16,707 nt of DNA from Rhodospirillales bacterium (GTDB lineage Bacteria; Pseudomonadota; Alphaproteobacteria; Reyranellales; Reyranellaceae): the NCBI GenBank assembly GCA_013205335.1, contig JABMNB010000457.1, positions 1-16,707 of the forward strand, read 5' to 3'. Below the pieces are notes generated by a model. The model had not been told where the DNA came from. It made no database searches and was given only the letters and a program-made list of their open reading frames with translations. Position numbers and translations under genes: made by a program. Below are positions 8,526-16,278 of the stretch, one piece after another; within the stretch, counting starts at the first letter, position 1, and every line of letters begins with the position of its first letter.

Positions 8526-9200
8526 TTACGCCGGGCCGATCGGGCGGCCGGGCCAGCGGTAGCCGGGGGCCGGCAGCGGGATCCTCGCCGTGATCACCGC
8601 ATTCTCGAGGGTCGGGATGCCGGAGGCGTAGTCGCCCGCTTCGCACTTGGCGATGGCGGTGGCCTCGGGCGTGTCGACCTGCGATGTGCGGTACTGGCGC
8701 CACTTGTCGCTCAGCGCCTTGCAGTACGAGCGCGGATCGGAGAACACGGTGCTCACCGTGGTCTGGCCACCGATCGAGATCTCGACGCGGCGGTTCTGCG
8801 GCTCGCGGACGTTGTCGCCGGTCTGCACGAGCAGGCCTTCCTCGCCTCGGCCGTTAACCGTGATCGCGGTCGCCGGCACGCCCTCGCGGACGAGCTGTTC
8901 CTTGACCGAATTGGCGCGGCGCAGAGACAGCGCCATGTTGTACTGCGGCGAACCGGACGTGTCGGTATGGCCGGTGGCGACGATGTTCGCGCTGCCACGG
9001 GTCTTGTACGCTTGGGCCGCCTGGCGGACCGTGTCGACGGCCTGGCTGGTCAGGTTGGAGCGGTCCCAATCGAAGAAGACCATGAAGGTCTGCGCCTGGA
9101 CCGGCGGCGGCGGCGGGGGAGGCGGCGGCGGAGGCGGCTCCGACGCGCAAGCGCCCAACAGGAATGTCGCCGCGGCGACGACCAGGAGTTTTCTGAGCAT
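8526..9200 (-). CDS. OmpA-like peptidoglycan-binding lipoprotein with C-terminal extension
   Basis: The 224-residue protein has a lipoprotein signal peptide with lipobox LGAC (15-18). Ala follows the Cys, so outer-membrane sorting is expected. Twelve prolines (22-33) form a rigid spacer. The OmpA C-terminal domain spans about 38-143, with GHTDTSG (77-83), LSLRRANSV (91-99) and NRRVEI (136-141). Asp80 and Arg95 correspond in motif and spacing to the pair that binds diaminopimelate in peptidoglycan. About 80 residues follow with two cysteines (160, 186) and no family I recognise. GGGAA precedes the ATG by 7 bases, and an EcfG-type promoter lies at 9259-9283. An upstream in-frame extension was rejected because it overlaps tamB and would bury the signal peptide. 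It likely anchors the outer membrane to the wall and is stress-induced. Confidence 0.88.
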   Translation of the reverse strand: MLRKLLVVAAATFLLGACASEPPPPPPPPPPPPVQAQTFMVFFDWDRSNLTSQAVDTVRQAAQAYKTRGSANIVATGHTDTSGSPQYNMALSLRRANSVKEQLVREGVPATAITVNGRGEEGLLVQTGDNVREPQNRRVEISIGGQTTVSTVFSDPRSYCKALSDKWRQYRTSQVDTPEATAIAKCEAGDYASGIPTLENAVITARIPLPAPGYRWPGRPIGPA

Positions 9201-9258
9201 GGAATGGTTTCCCTCGATTTTCGGACCTGAACCCACGACGGGTTCGTCCGATCCCTTA

Positions 9259-9283
9259 AACGCGGTCCCGGGCCAGAAGTTCC
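9259..9283 (-). promoter_or_regulatory. EcfG-type (general stress response) promoter of the OmpA-like gene
   Basis: On the minus strand GGAAC (9283-9279) is followed after exactly 16 bases by CGTT (9262-9259). This is the GGAAC-N16/17-CGTT consensus recognised by alphaproteobacterial EcfG sigma factors. It leaves about 50 bases of leader before the ATG at 9200 and lies in the 142-base gap after tamB. I found no similarly placed match in front of the other genes. Confidence 0.65.
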
Positions 9284-9342
9284 CCCGGCGTGCACAAAGA
9301 GATCTTGTCGTCGCCCATATTTCTATCTGGACGTCGAACAGA

Positions 9343-12300
9343 TCAGTAATCCCATTCCGCTTTGACTCCCACGCGGCCGTTCGAGTCGGCCCCGATGTCG
9401 CCTTCCACCTTGATGTTGTCGAAGACGTCGAGCTGCACGACACCACGGCTGGAATTGCCCGCCGCCCCTTGGCGGGCGCCGACATAGACGCCAGGGGCCA
9501 CGTATCGGCCCGCCTCCAGGGACATGCCGGTGGCGCCGGCGCCCGTGGGTTCTCCCTTCGAGGAGGCCGGCCCCACGCTCAGCTGGTCGAGGCCCAACCC
9601 CTTGCGCAACCGGCCCAGGATGCTCTCGCCCGGCGACTGACCGGCCAACTCGGCCATCGCCTGCGCGACCTGGAGCAACTCCGAGGCGCCAAGCTGTGAG
9701 GCCGGCTTGCCGAAGATCAGGAGCGCCATCGCCTCGTCGGGCGGCATGGAGGGCGTCGAGGTAATCTCGATCCTGGGGTCACGGGACGTTCCGGTGATGG
9801 CGACGCCGATCGTCGACGACTGGGCTGTCGTGGTCGCCAGAAAGTCGAGCCGTGGGTCGATAGAGTCCAGGTTGTCGAGAGTGACGATGCCCTTGGAGAA
9901 GGTGAGCCGGCGGCTGCCCAGGCTGAATGTGCCGCGCCGCATGGTGAAACCGCCGACGACGGCGGGCGCGGTCGGGCTGCCGCTGACGGTGATCTGGCCG
10001 CTCATCTCGGCATCGAGTCCGCGGCCGCGCACGAACACCGCCTGCGGCGCGCGCACGTCGAGCGCCAGCTTGATCGGTGTCGCGCCGGGCGGGGGCGCCT
10101 TCCGGCTAGGCTTCCGCGCCGGCGTCGGCTGGATGGCCGCGACGGCAGCGCCAGGCTTGTTGATCTCGCGCACCTCCAGGGTCGGAAAGGACGCGGTCTG
10201 GCCACCGCCTACCGAGATCTCGGCGCGGTCGATGGTGACGGGTCCCGAGATTTCGATGCCGGAAGACGTTGCGCCCGTGATCCTGAGCGTGCTGGAGATG
10301 GTCGCTACCATGTCGGGCCGGCTCACCAGCAGAGCGCGCTGTGCTGCCAGGCCGACGTCGAGCACCAAGCCACGCTCCGCATCGAAGCGCATCGAGCCGC
10401 TGCCGTTCAGGGTGCCGGTACCCGCCTGGAAGGTGAGCCGCTGCACCTGCAGCGTGTCGCCCTGAAGCACGAAGCGGCCCTGGCCGTTGCTGAGCTTCAG
10501 GCCGGATTCCGGCATAGCCACCGCGCCCCCCTCGAAGTCGACCGCGCCGGTCCCGGTGATCTGCAGGCCGTTGACTGTAAGCGAGAGGTCGGGCCGGAGC
10601 CGGCCGGAGACGTTGCGAATGTCGTTGCCGAGCAGCGGCGCGAACGGCGCGATGTCGATCGAGCCACCAAGCGCGATCCTGGCAGCGACAGGCCCGGCGC
10701 CGCGCGGCAGCGCCGCCGTGCCCTTGATCGAGAGGTTCGTCGTGCCGCCCGCCGCGAGCCGGGCATCGAGGCTCACCTGCTGCCCGACCAGCGAGGCCGT
10801 ACCCTGCAGGGACAGAGTCGGCAGCAGCGCCGCGTCGGGCCGGCGCAGTCTGAGGCCCGTTGCGGTGTAACTCGCCTCCAGCCTGGGGGCGGCCATGGCG
10901 CCGGTCGCACGCACCTTGGCCTGCAGCGTTCCTTCGAGGCCGGTGCCTGGGGCGAACGAGTCGATCAGGGCGAGCGGGAGGCCGGCAATCTCTGTCTGAA
11001 GGTCGCTCGCCACGGGATCCAGCGCACCGCGCAGGGCCACCCGGCCTGCGCCCACACGCAGGTTCGTCGGATCGATCACGATGCGCGCGCCGGCGACGGT
11101 GACGCGAGTCGGGGCGTTCAGCCCGATGGGGATGTTGCGATAACGGCCCGTGAACCTCGAAAGCGCGACGCGGATTTCCTCGCCCGCGAACTCGATGTTC
11201 GCCGCAAGGTCGGCTGCGAGTTCCGCGCCCGAGCCCTGCGCCGTCACGTCGATTCCGCTGCGATCGCCCCTGGCCGTCGCCGTCAGGGTCGAAAGCCCGC
11301 CGGCCCCGCGCAAGCGGGCCGCCGTGAGCGTCAGGGCAGTGGCGGCGCGGCCAGCCGGGTCGTCGACATGTCCCGACAGGTCGAGCGTGCCGACACCCAG
11401 CCCCTGGCCCGCGAGGTCGGACCCCTTCACCACGATGTCGAGCCGACCTGCCGGCGCACTGGGATCGGCCGTGACCTCGACAACCAGCGAGCCTTGGAGG
11501 CCGAATGCGGCCAGCGCGTCGATGCCCTTCAGCTCGGCGATTGCAAGACGCGCCCGTCCGGTGGTGCGGGCCTCGGCGATCGCGAGGTTGGCGATATCGA
11601 GCACGGCGTTGGACCAGCGCCCCTGCAAGCTGGGCACCGAAAGACCATGCGCCGCATCGTGCGAGAAGCGGCCGGCGAGCGTCAGCGGTTGGTTGGCGAC
11701 ATCGCCATCGGCCTGCACCGTGCCAGCCAGCTTGCCGTCGGGCGTCAGCGATACCGTCGTGTCGAGCACGAGGCGGCTCGAGGCGGTGTTCCGGAAAGCG
11801 ACGTCGCGTGTCTCGACCTTGAGCGTCAGCGACGTGTCGGAGCCGCCGAAGCCGACGGTCGCCTGCGCCGTCGCCGCACCGGCCACCTCGGTCCGGAAGG
11901 CGGCCAGCCGCGGCAGGTCGAGGGCGAGATCGAGCGTGCCGGCCTGCTCGCGGCCGCGGCCCGAGACCGTGAGCGTACCGCTGTCGCTGCCGAGCTCAAC
12001 ATCGCGGATTGTCCAGCTGCCATCGGGGGCCAGCGTGGCATTGCCGGCCAGATTGACCGTGGCGACGAGGCCGGGCGGTACGTCGGGGGCGCCCAAGTCG
12101 TCGATCTGCCCCTGCCAGCGTGCCGCGAGATTGCCCTTGTCGATCCCGGCCGTGAGCTGGACCGTCACCTTCCCCGAAAGCGCGCGACCCGCCATCGCCG
12201 ACAGCGGCTCGAGGCTCGGCAGATCTACGGTCGCGCGCACTTCACCCTTGTCGTCGGTGGGGCGATAGTCGCCATCGCCCTTGAGCTGGAGGAGCGCCGT

Positions 12301-13332
12301 GCCGATCTCGAAGGACTGCACGATGATCCTGCCGCCAGTAAGGCCCGCCACCGTGGCATCGACCGTAACCGTGCCGGGCTGGGGCAGGCGCGGATCGAGC
12401 GTCACGAGCTTCAGGTCGTCGACGTTGCCCTGGACGCGGATCGCGCCGGTGAGCTTGCCGTCGGCCTTTAGGTTCAGGCCCTTCCAGGCAACACCCTGTG
12501 CGCGAACATCGATTGGGCCGGCCTCGAGTGCGGCCTGGAAGCCGGTGTCGTTGCCGTCCTGCATCCAGCGCAGGTTGCCTTTGCCCGCCGCCTGGTCACC
12601 TGCCTTGGCGGTCAGTTCCGCCGTGCCGTCGCGCGGATCGCCCTGCGCCGAGAGCTTTAGCGAGATTTCGGGCAGGTCCGGCCGCTGCATCAGGGCCGCG
12701 ACGATGCCGCCCGGATCCTCATCGAGCGAGATGTCGGCCGCGATCTTGCGGGGCGAGCGCTCGACCCGCACGTCGGCGGTCAGCTTGCCCTTGGGGCCCT
12801 CCAGCCGGTCGGCCCCGAGCTTGGCGCGGATTTCACCCAGGTCCCTCGCGACAACGGCGTTGCCCGCGATCTTCCAATGCGAATCGAGACCGCCTGCGGC
12901 CAGATGGAGGTCGTCGATCCGCAGCGCCTGAAGCTCGATGTCGAACGGAAGCTGCGCGCTGCCTCTGCTGGGCGTGGTCTCCACATCCTCCTCCTCCGGC
13001 GCGCGCAGCACACCGATCCGCGACGCCGACAGAAGTTCTATGCGCAGTCGCCCCTGGAACAGGGAGCCGAACGACCAGGCGAGCGTCGCATTCTCGACCT
13101 GCAGCCAGGGACCGGTTCGGTCGGCGATCTCGATGCGTGCGATGGTGAGTTCGGTCGGCACGAACCCGTCGATGCCGGTGATGCGGATCTCTTGCCCGGG
13201 CGAGGAGGCGGCAGCGGAGATGACGGATGCGAGAAGGCGTTTACCAGGCGAGGTCTGCAGGGCGGCAAAGGCGAGGCCGAGCATGGCAACGAGTGCGATG
13301 AATGCAAACGCCAGGATTCGAAGCGCGCGCAT
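9343..13332 (-). CDS. tamB: Translocation and assembly module protein TamB (DUF490)
   Basis: The 1329-residue product has one N-terminal membrane anchor (about 4-24), then a very long run of beta-strand-rich repeats with alternating hydrophobic residues. It ends in the DUF490/TamB domain, which carries GLGLDQLSVG, AGRYVAPGVYVGARQG and the final VGVKAEWDY. The length is close to E. coli TamB (about 1260). TamB spans the periplasm as a hydrophobic groove. With TamA it supports outer-membrane protein assembly, and AsmA-like relatives move phospholipids between membranes. The ATG shares one base with the tamA stop (TGATG), so the two are translationally coupled. The frame continues upstream over tamA, but the membrane anchor after Met at 13332 fixes the start. 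Confidence 0.93.
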   Translation of the reverse strand: MRALRILAFAFIALVAMLGLAFAALQTSPGKRLLASVISAAASSPGQEIRITGIDGFVPTELTIARIEIADRTGPWLQVENATLAWSFGSLFQGRLRIELLSASRIGVLRAPEEEDVETTPSRGSAQLPFDIELQALRIDDLHLAAGGLDSHWKIAGNAVVARDLGEIRAKLGADRLEGPKGKLTADVRVERSPRKIAADISLDEDPGGIVAALMQRPDLPEISLKLSAQGDPRDGTAELTAKAGDQAAGKGNLRWMQDGNDTGFQAALEAGPIDVRAQGVAWKGLNLKADGKLTGAIRVQGNVDDLKLVTLDPRLPQPGTVTVDATVAGLTGGRIIVQSFEIGTALLQLKGDGDYRPTDDKGEVRATVDLPSLEPLSAMAGRALSGKVTVQLTAGIDKGNLAARWQGQIDDLGAPDVPPGLVATVNLAGNATLAPDGSWTIRDVELGSDSGTLTVSGRGREQAGTLDLALDLPRLAAFRTEVAGAATAQATVGFGGSDTSLTLKVETRDVAFRNTASSRLVLDTTVSLTPDGKLAGTVQADGDVANQPLTLAGRFSHDAAHGLSVPSLQGRWSNAVLDIANLAIAEARTTGRARLAIAELKGIDALAAFGLQGSLVVEVTADPSAPAGRLDIVVKGSDLAGQGLGVGTLDLSGHVDDPAGRAATALTLTAARLRGAGGLSTLTATARGDRSGIDVTAQGSGAELAADLAANIEFAGEEIRVALSRFTGRYRNIPIGLNAPTRVTVAGARIVIDPTNLRVGAGRVALRGALDPVASDLQTEIAGLPLALIDSFAPGTGLEGTLQAKVRATGAMAAPRLEASYTATGLRLRRPDAALLPTLSLQGTASLVGQQVSLDARLAAGGTTNLSIKGTAALPRGAGPVAARIALGGSIDIAPFAPLLGNDIRNVSGRLRPDLSLTVNGLQITGTGAVDFEGGAVAMPESGLKLSNGQGRFVLQGDTLQVQRLTFQAGTGTLNGSGSMRFDAERGLVLDVGLAAQRALLVSRPDMVATISSTLRITGATSSGIEISGPVTIDRAEISVGGGQTASFPTLEVREINKPGAAVAAIQPTPARKPSRKAPPPGATPIKLALDVRAPQAVFVRGRGLDAEMSGQITVSGSPTAPAVVGGFTMRRGTFSLGSRRLTFSKGIVTLDNLDSIDPRLDFLATTTAQSSTIGVAITGTSRDPRIEITSTPSMPPDEAMALLIFGKPASQLGASELLQVAQAMAELAGQSPGESILGRLRKGLGLDQLSVGPASSKGEPTGAGATGMSLEAGRYVAPGVYVGARQGAAGNSSRGVVQLDVFDNIKVEGDIGADSNGRVGVKAEWDY

Positions 13333-15209
13333 CAGAAGGCCTGCCCCAGGCTGACATAGACGCCGAACGGTGGATCGCCCTCGCGGCGGTTCAACGGGAC
13401 GCCGACGTCGGCGCGGATCGGGCCGAAGTCGGTGTAATAGCGGACGCCGACACCGGCGCCGACGCGCGGCGCGAAGAGCGAGAAGTTGGGCAGGAAGTCG
13501 GGATAGGCGCTGCCGGCGTCGACGAAGGCCACGGCGCCGAACGCCTTGCCGATGCGCTGGCGCACCTCGACGCTGGCTTCGACGACGCTGGCGCCGCCCA
13601 ACGGGTTGTTGAACGCGTCGCGCGGGCCGGCGCTCTGGTAGACGAAGCCGCGCACCGAGCCACCGCCACCGGCATAGAACAGCTTGTCGGGTGGAATCCC
13701 GCCGATGCTGATGGCGGGTTCCGTGCCGAACGAGGCACGGGTCGCCAGCACGGTGCGGCCGGGTTCGGCGAGGTCGAAGTAGTGACGGCCCGTCAGCCTC
13801 AGGATGGTGAACATGTCGCCGCCGGGTCCCGTATCGACCCAGGGCTGGACGTTGAATTCGATGCGGTAGCCGCGCGTCGGGTCGAGGTCGCTGTTGGCCC
13901 CGTTGTAGAGCAGGGTCCCTTGCAAGCCGAGCATGCGATAGTTCTGCGTAATGCCGTTGCGGGTGATGTCGGCCACCTCGGTGGCAAAGCCGAGACGGGC
14001 CTGCCAGTGCGGCGAGAAGGTGCGGTCGAAGCCGGCGTAGAAGGTGACCGCCTTGCGCGTGTAGGCGTCGAGCACCTCGCGCAACGCCGCCGCTTCCAGG
14101 CGCAGATCCTGACCCGGCAACCACCAGTCGGGCTTGCGGAAGGCGGCGCGAAACGCAAAGCCGGTGTCGAGGATCGCGTAGCCCTGGCCGATGTGATTGA
14201 CCTCGCCCGACAGTCGCAGGCTCTCTGCCTGGCCGAACAGGTTGCGGTGGACCCAGAAACCCTCGACGGCGAAACCGAGCTGGGTCTGGTAGCTCACGCC
14301 GAAGCCGATGGAGCGCTGCAGCCTGTCGGTCAGCTCCGCCTCGATCGGCAATTCGCCGTTGGCGTCGAGTTCCGTCGCGGGTTTCAGCCGCACCGCGTTG
14401 AAGGTGCCGAGCGAGGTGAGTTTTGCGCGCAGCTCCTCTACTTTGGCCGGCGTGTAGGGCTCGCCCTCCTTGAAGGGCACGCGGCGCTGCAGCCACACCG
14501 TGTCCACCTTCTCGGTTCCGGTGAAGCGCACCGGGCCCATTCTGGCGAGCGGGCCGGGCTCGGCTACGAAGGTCACCTCGGCCTCGCGAGTCGCGTGATC
14601 GACGATGACCTCGCGGTCCTTGATGGCGGCCAGCGCATGGCCCTGCTTGCGCAGCTCTTCCAGAAGCTTGTTCTGCGCGGCGATGACGGCAGAGGCATCG
14701 GCGGGGTCACCGGGTGCGAGACCCAGCTCGGCACGGTCGATGCCGGGCAGCGACTGCTGGGCCCCGGGTGGGCGAATGGCAATGGAGCCGATGCGATAGC
14801 GCGGACCGGTGTCGATGGTGATGTCGATGGTTGCCGCCTCGGTGTCGGGGCGCGACTCGAGGGTCTCCAGCGCCGAGGCGTCAGTGATTGGCCTACCGTC
14901 GAGGGCGGCGGCGAGCGTCGCGTCGTAATAGCCGCGCGAGCGCAAGGCGGTATTCAGTCGGGAGGCAACTGCCTGTGCCCCCTGAAGGATGCCCAGCGCG
15001 TCCCCTGTCAGGGGCTGCTGCTTTGCGAAATCCTCTGACAGTTCCTTGAGATCGGACGACATGCGCTCGTCTCCCGTCACCGTGAGGACGATCTTGCCGG
15101 TCCGCGCTTCTGCTACACGCGGCAGCAGGCTCGCAATGCCGGCCAACGTCAGGGCGGCAAGGCAGCATATGCGCGCCCACCGCAGGAACTCGTGTCTTGG
15201 ACGTATCAT
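13332..15209 (-). CDS. tamA: Autotransporter/translocation assembly protein TamA (Omp85 family)
   Basis: The 625-residue product has an N-terminal signal peptide (hydrophobic core about 13-30, AEA end near 35), three POTRA domains over roughly 38-290 and a C-terminal 16-strand barrel. The third POTRA has GPVRFTGTEKVD and PFKEGEPYTP. The Omp85 loop-6 motif VRGF is at 519-522, and the last residue is Phe (SLGQAF), the usual outer-membrane insertion signal. E. coli TamA is about 577 residues. The ATG at 15209 is preferred over a TTG 18 bases upstream, because it gives a clean n-region (MIRPRHEF) and neither has a good ribosome-binding site. It acts with TamB encoded immediately downstream. Confidence 0.93.
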   Translation of the reverse strand: MIRPRHEFLRWARICCLAALTLAGIASLLPRVAEARTGKIVLTVTGDERMSSDLKELSEDFAKQQPLTGDALGILQGAQAVASRLNTALRSRGYYDATLAAALDGRPITDASALETLESRPDTEAATIDITIDTGPRYRIGSIAIRPPGAQQSLPGIDRAELGLAPGDPADASAVIAAQNKLLEELRKQGHALAAIKDREVIVDHATREAEVTFVAEPGPLARMGPVRFTGTEKVDTVWLQRRVPFKEGEPYTPAKVEELRAKLTSLGTFNAVRLKPATELDANGELPIEAELTDRLQRSIGFGVSYQTQLGFAVEGFWVHRNLFGQAESLRLSGEVNHIGQGYAILDTGFAFRAAFRKPDWWLPGQDLRLEAAALREVLDAYTRKAVTFYAGFDRTFSPHWQARLGFATEVADITRNGITQNYRMLGLQGTLLYNGANSDLDPTRGYRIEFNVQPWVDTGPGGDMFTILRLTGRHYFDLAEPGRTVLATRASFGTEPAISIGGIPPDKLFYAGGGGSVRGFVYQSAGPRDAFNNPLGGASVVEASVEVRQRIGKAFGAVAFVDAGSAYPDFLPNFSLFAPRVGAGVGVRYYTDFGPIRADVGVPLNRREGDPPFGVYVSLGQAF

Positions 15210-15290
15210 GCCGCGCAAGTGATACAACGCGCGGCGGTGAAAAGGGATGCCCCCGGCCGGTTGCTGTCGTGAGGTTGCCGAAGAGCCTTA

Positions 15291-15310
15291 CAGATTCGTC
15301 ACGGAATCTG
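15291..15310. terminator. Small inverted repeat at the stop of the secreted-protein gene
   Basis: CAGATTC (15291-15297) and GAATCTG (15304-15310) form a perfect 7-bp stem with a 6-base loop that contains the stop codon of the minus-strand gene. There is no T-tract on either strand, so a role as terminator is weakly supported. It lies about 80 bases before tamA, and read-through into tamA is possible. Confidence 0.3.
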
Positions 15311-15868
15311 CATCGGGTTCACCTGGGCGAAACGCTGCTGCTGGTTGGTGAAGACGACCATGAACAGTTCGCGGAAGAGCCGTTCGATGCGGGGATCGTT
15401 CGGACCGGTCGCCTGTGTCCAGGCGGTGGTGAAGGACATGGCCTGGGCGTTGCGGCAGTAGATCGCGTAGACGTAGAAGCGGCCCGGCGTGCCCGGCTTG
15501 AAGCGGGGCGGCTGGCCGGCGCACACCGGATCCGCATTGAGGTTGTTGGCCGGATCGAACACCAGCACCAGCCGGTAATCCGGACTGGCCGGCGGAATCG
15601 GCCGGTCATAGGTGAAGGTGAGCGCAGGCTGCGGCTTGGCCCGCTGCATTGCCGGCAGCAGTTCGCGCGCCACGACGGCGGGATCGACGCCGGGGAAGGC
15701 GTCGCCCGCCAGGATCACCGGGAAATTCTTGCCGTCGGTGGCCGCGAAGAAGTCGCGATAGTCGTACTGCGGCGCGTAGTAGTTGCCGCCGATCGTGGCG
15801 GCAATCGCGAGGGCCGGCAGCGCGACAAGGCCGGCGAGAACGGCCCCGATCCTTGTGGTGAGGCGCAT
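15299..15868 (-). CDS. Secreted hypothetical protein of unknown family
   Basis: The 189-residue product begins MRLTTRIGAV with a hydrophobic stretch to about residue 23 (ALAIAA), a Sec-type signal peptide, so it is probably periplasmic. I do not recognise the family. Visible features are an aromatic-rich start of the mature chain (NYYAPQYDYRDFF, 29-41), a central LVLVFDPANNLNADP (100-114), two cysteines (116, 138) that could pair, and a C-terminal FTNQQQRFAQ (173-182). GGAG lies 8 bases before the ATG at 15868, which decides this start over an in-frame upstream Met. The gene lies 89 bases upstream of tamA on the same strand. A link to TamAB is possible from position only. Confidence 0.75.
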   Translation of the reverse strand: MRLTTRIGAVLAGLVALPALAIAATIGGNYYAPQYDYRDFFAATDGKNFPVILAGDAFPGVDPAVVARELLPAMQRAKPQPALTFTYDRPIPPASPDYRLVLVFDPANNLNADPVCAGQPPRFKPGTPGRFYVYAIYCRNAQAMSFTTAWTQATGPNDPRIERLFRELFMVVFTNQQQRFAQVNPMQIP

Positions 15869-16278
15869 CGAAAACTCCTTTGGACCCGGAGCATCAAAGT
15901 AGGGCCGCGACCTTGGTCCGGGCAAATCAGGCCTTCGTGAGCCGTGCCTGTCTGTCCCGCGACTTCTTCGCGGCTGGCCTTTTGCGACACCTCCTGTGCC
16001 GAGGGCCAGGAAACCGACGGTGCGGAATCGAGTGGATCACCGTGATGCTCGGTCAGCCGCCGCCGCGGGGCCCGCATCCGGAACTCCTCGTGCCCCTGAT
16101 GCGGGGTGACGTCCTGAGCGGCATCATCGGTCTCGACCGGATTGAAAGCGTCGCGATGATCTATCCAGCGGCGCTCGCCTGGCGGTCCGGAAAGGACGGT
16201 CACGGCCGTCATGCCGGGGTTTTCGACTCATCCCGTTCATGCCACACAGGAAGGCGAAATCTTCTGGAGGATAGTCCA
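15869..16278. other. 410-base intergenic stretch without a supportable gene
   Basis: This region separates the diverging secreted-protein and dehydrogenase genes. The plus-strand frame of the dehydrogenase is open through all of it, and one minus-strand frame is also open from 16212. Neither has a ribosome-binding site, and neither gives a product I can place. GC-rich DNA often leaves such frames open. No strong sigma-70 or EcfG-type promoter is seen by eye, though promoters for both neighbours should lie here. Confidence 0.55.

Noticed and set aside
9106..9141. GGC-rich tract that looks like a trinucleotide repeat
   Set aside because: It encodes the 12-proline spacer of the lipoprotein with mixed proline codons, so it is coding rather than a separate repeat element.
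9201..9485. Upstream extension of the OmpA-like lipoprotein frame
   Set aside because: It would overlap tamB and place a signal peptide with lipobox in the middle of the protein. The ATG at 9200 has a good ribosome-binding site.
13333..14496. Upstream extension of the tamB frame across tamA
   Set aside because: The membrane anchor directly after the Met at 13332 and the TGATG coupling with tamA fix the tamB start. The extension is out-of-frame tamA sequence.
13302..15038. A 578-codon plus-strand frame opposite tamA
   Set aside because: tamA is clearly recognised by POTRA domains and the VRGF motif on the other strand. The plus-strand product has no family features.
15936..16212. Minus-strand frame beginning with VTVLSGPPGERRW, which recalls the start of IS66-type transposase accessory proteins
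   Set aside because: The resemblance stops after about a dozen residues, no helix-turn-helix or inverted terminal repeats are seen, and no ribosome-binding site precedes it.
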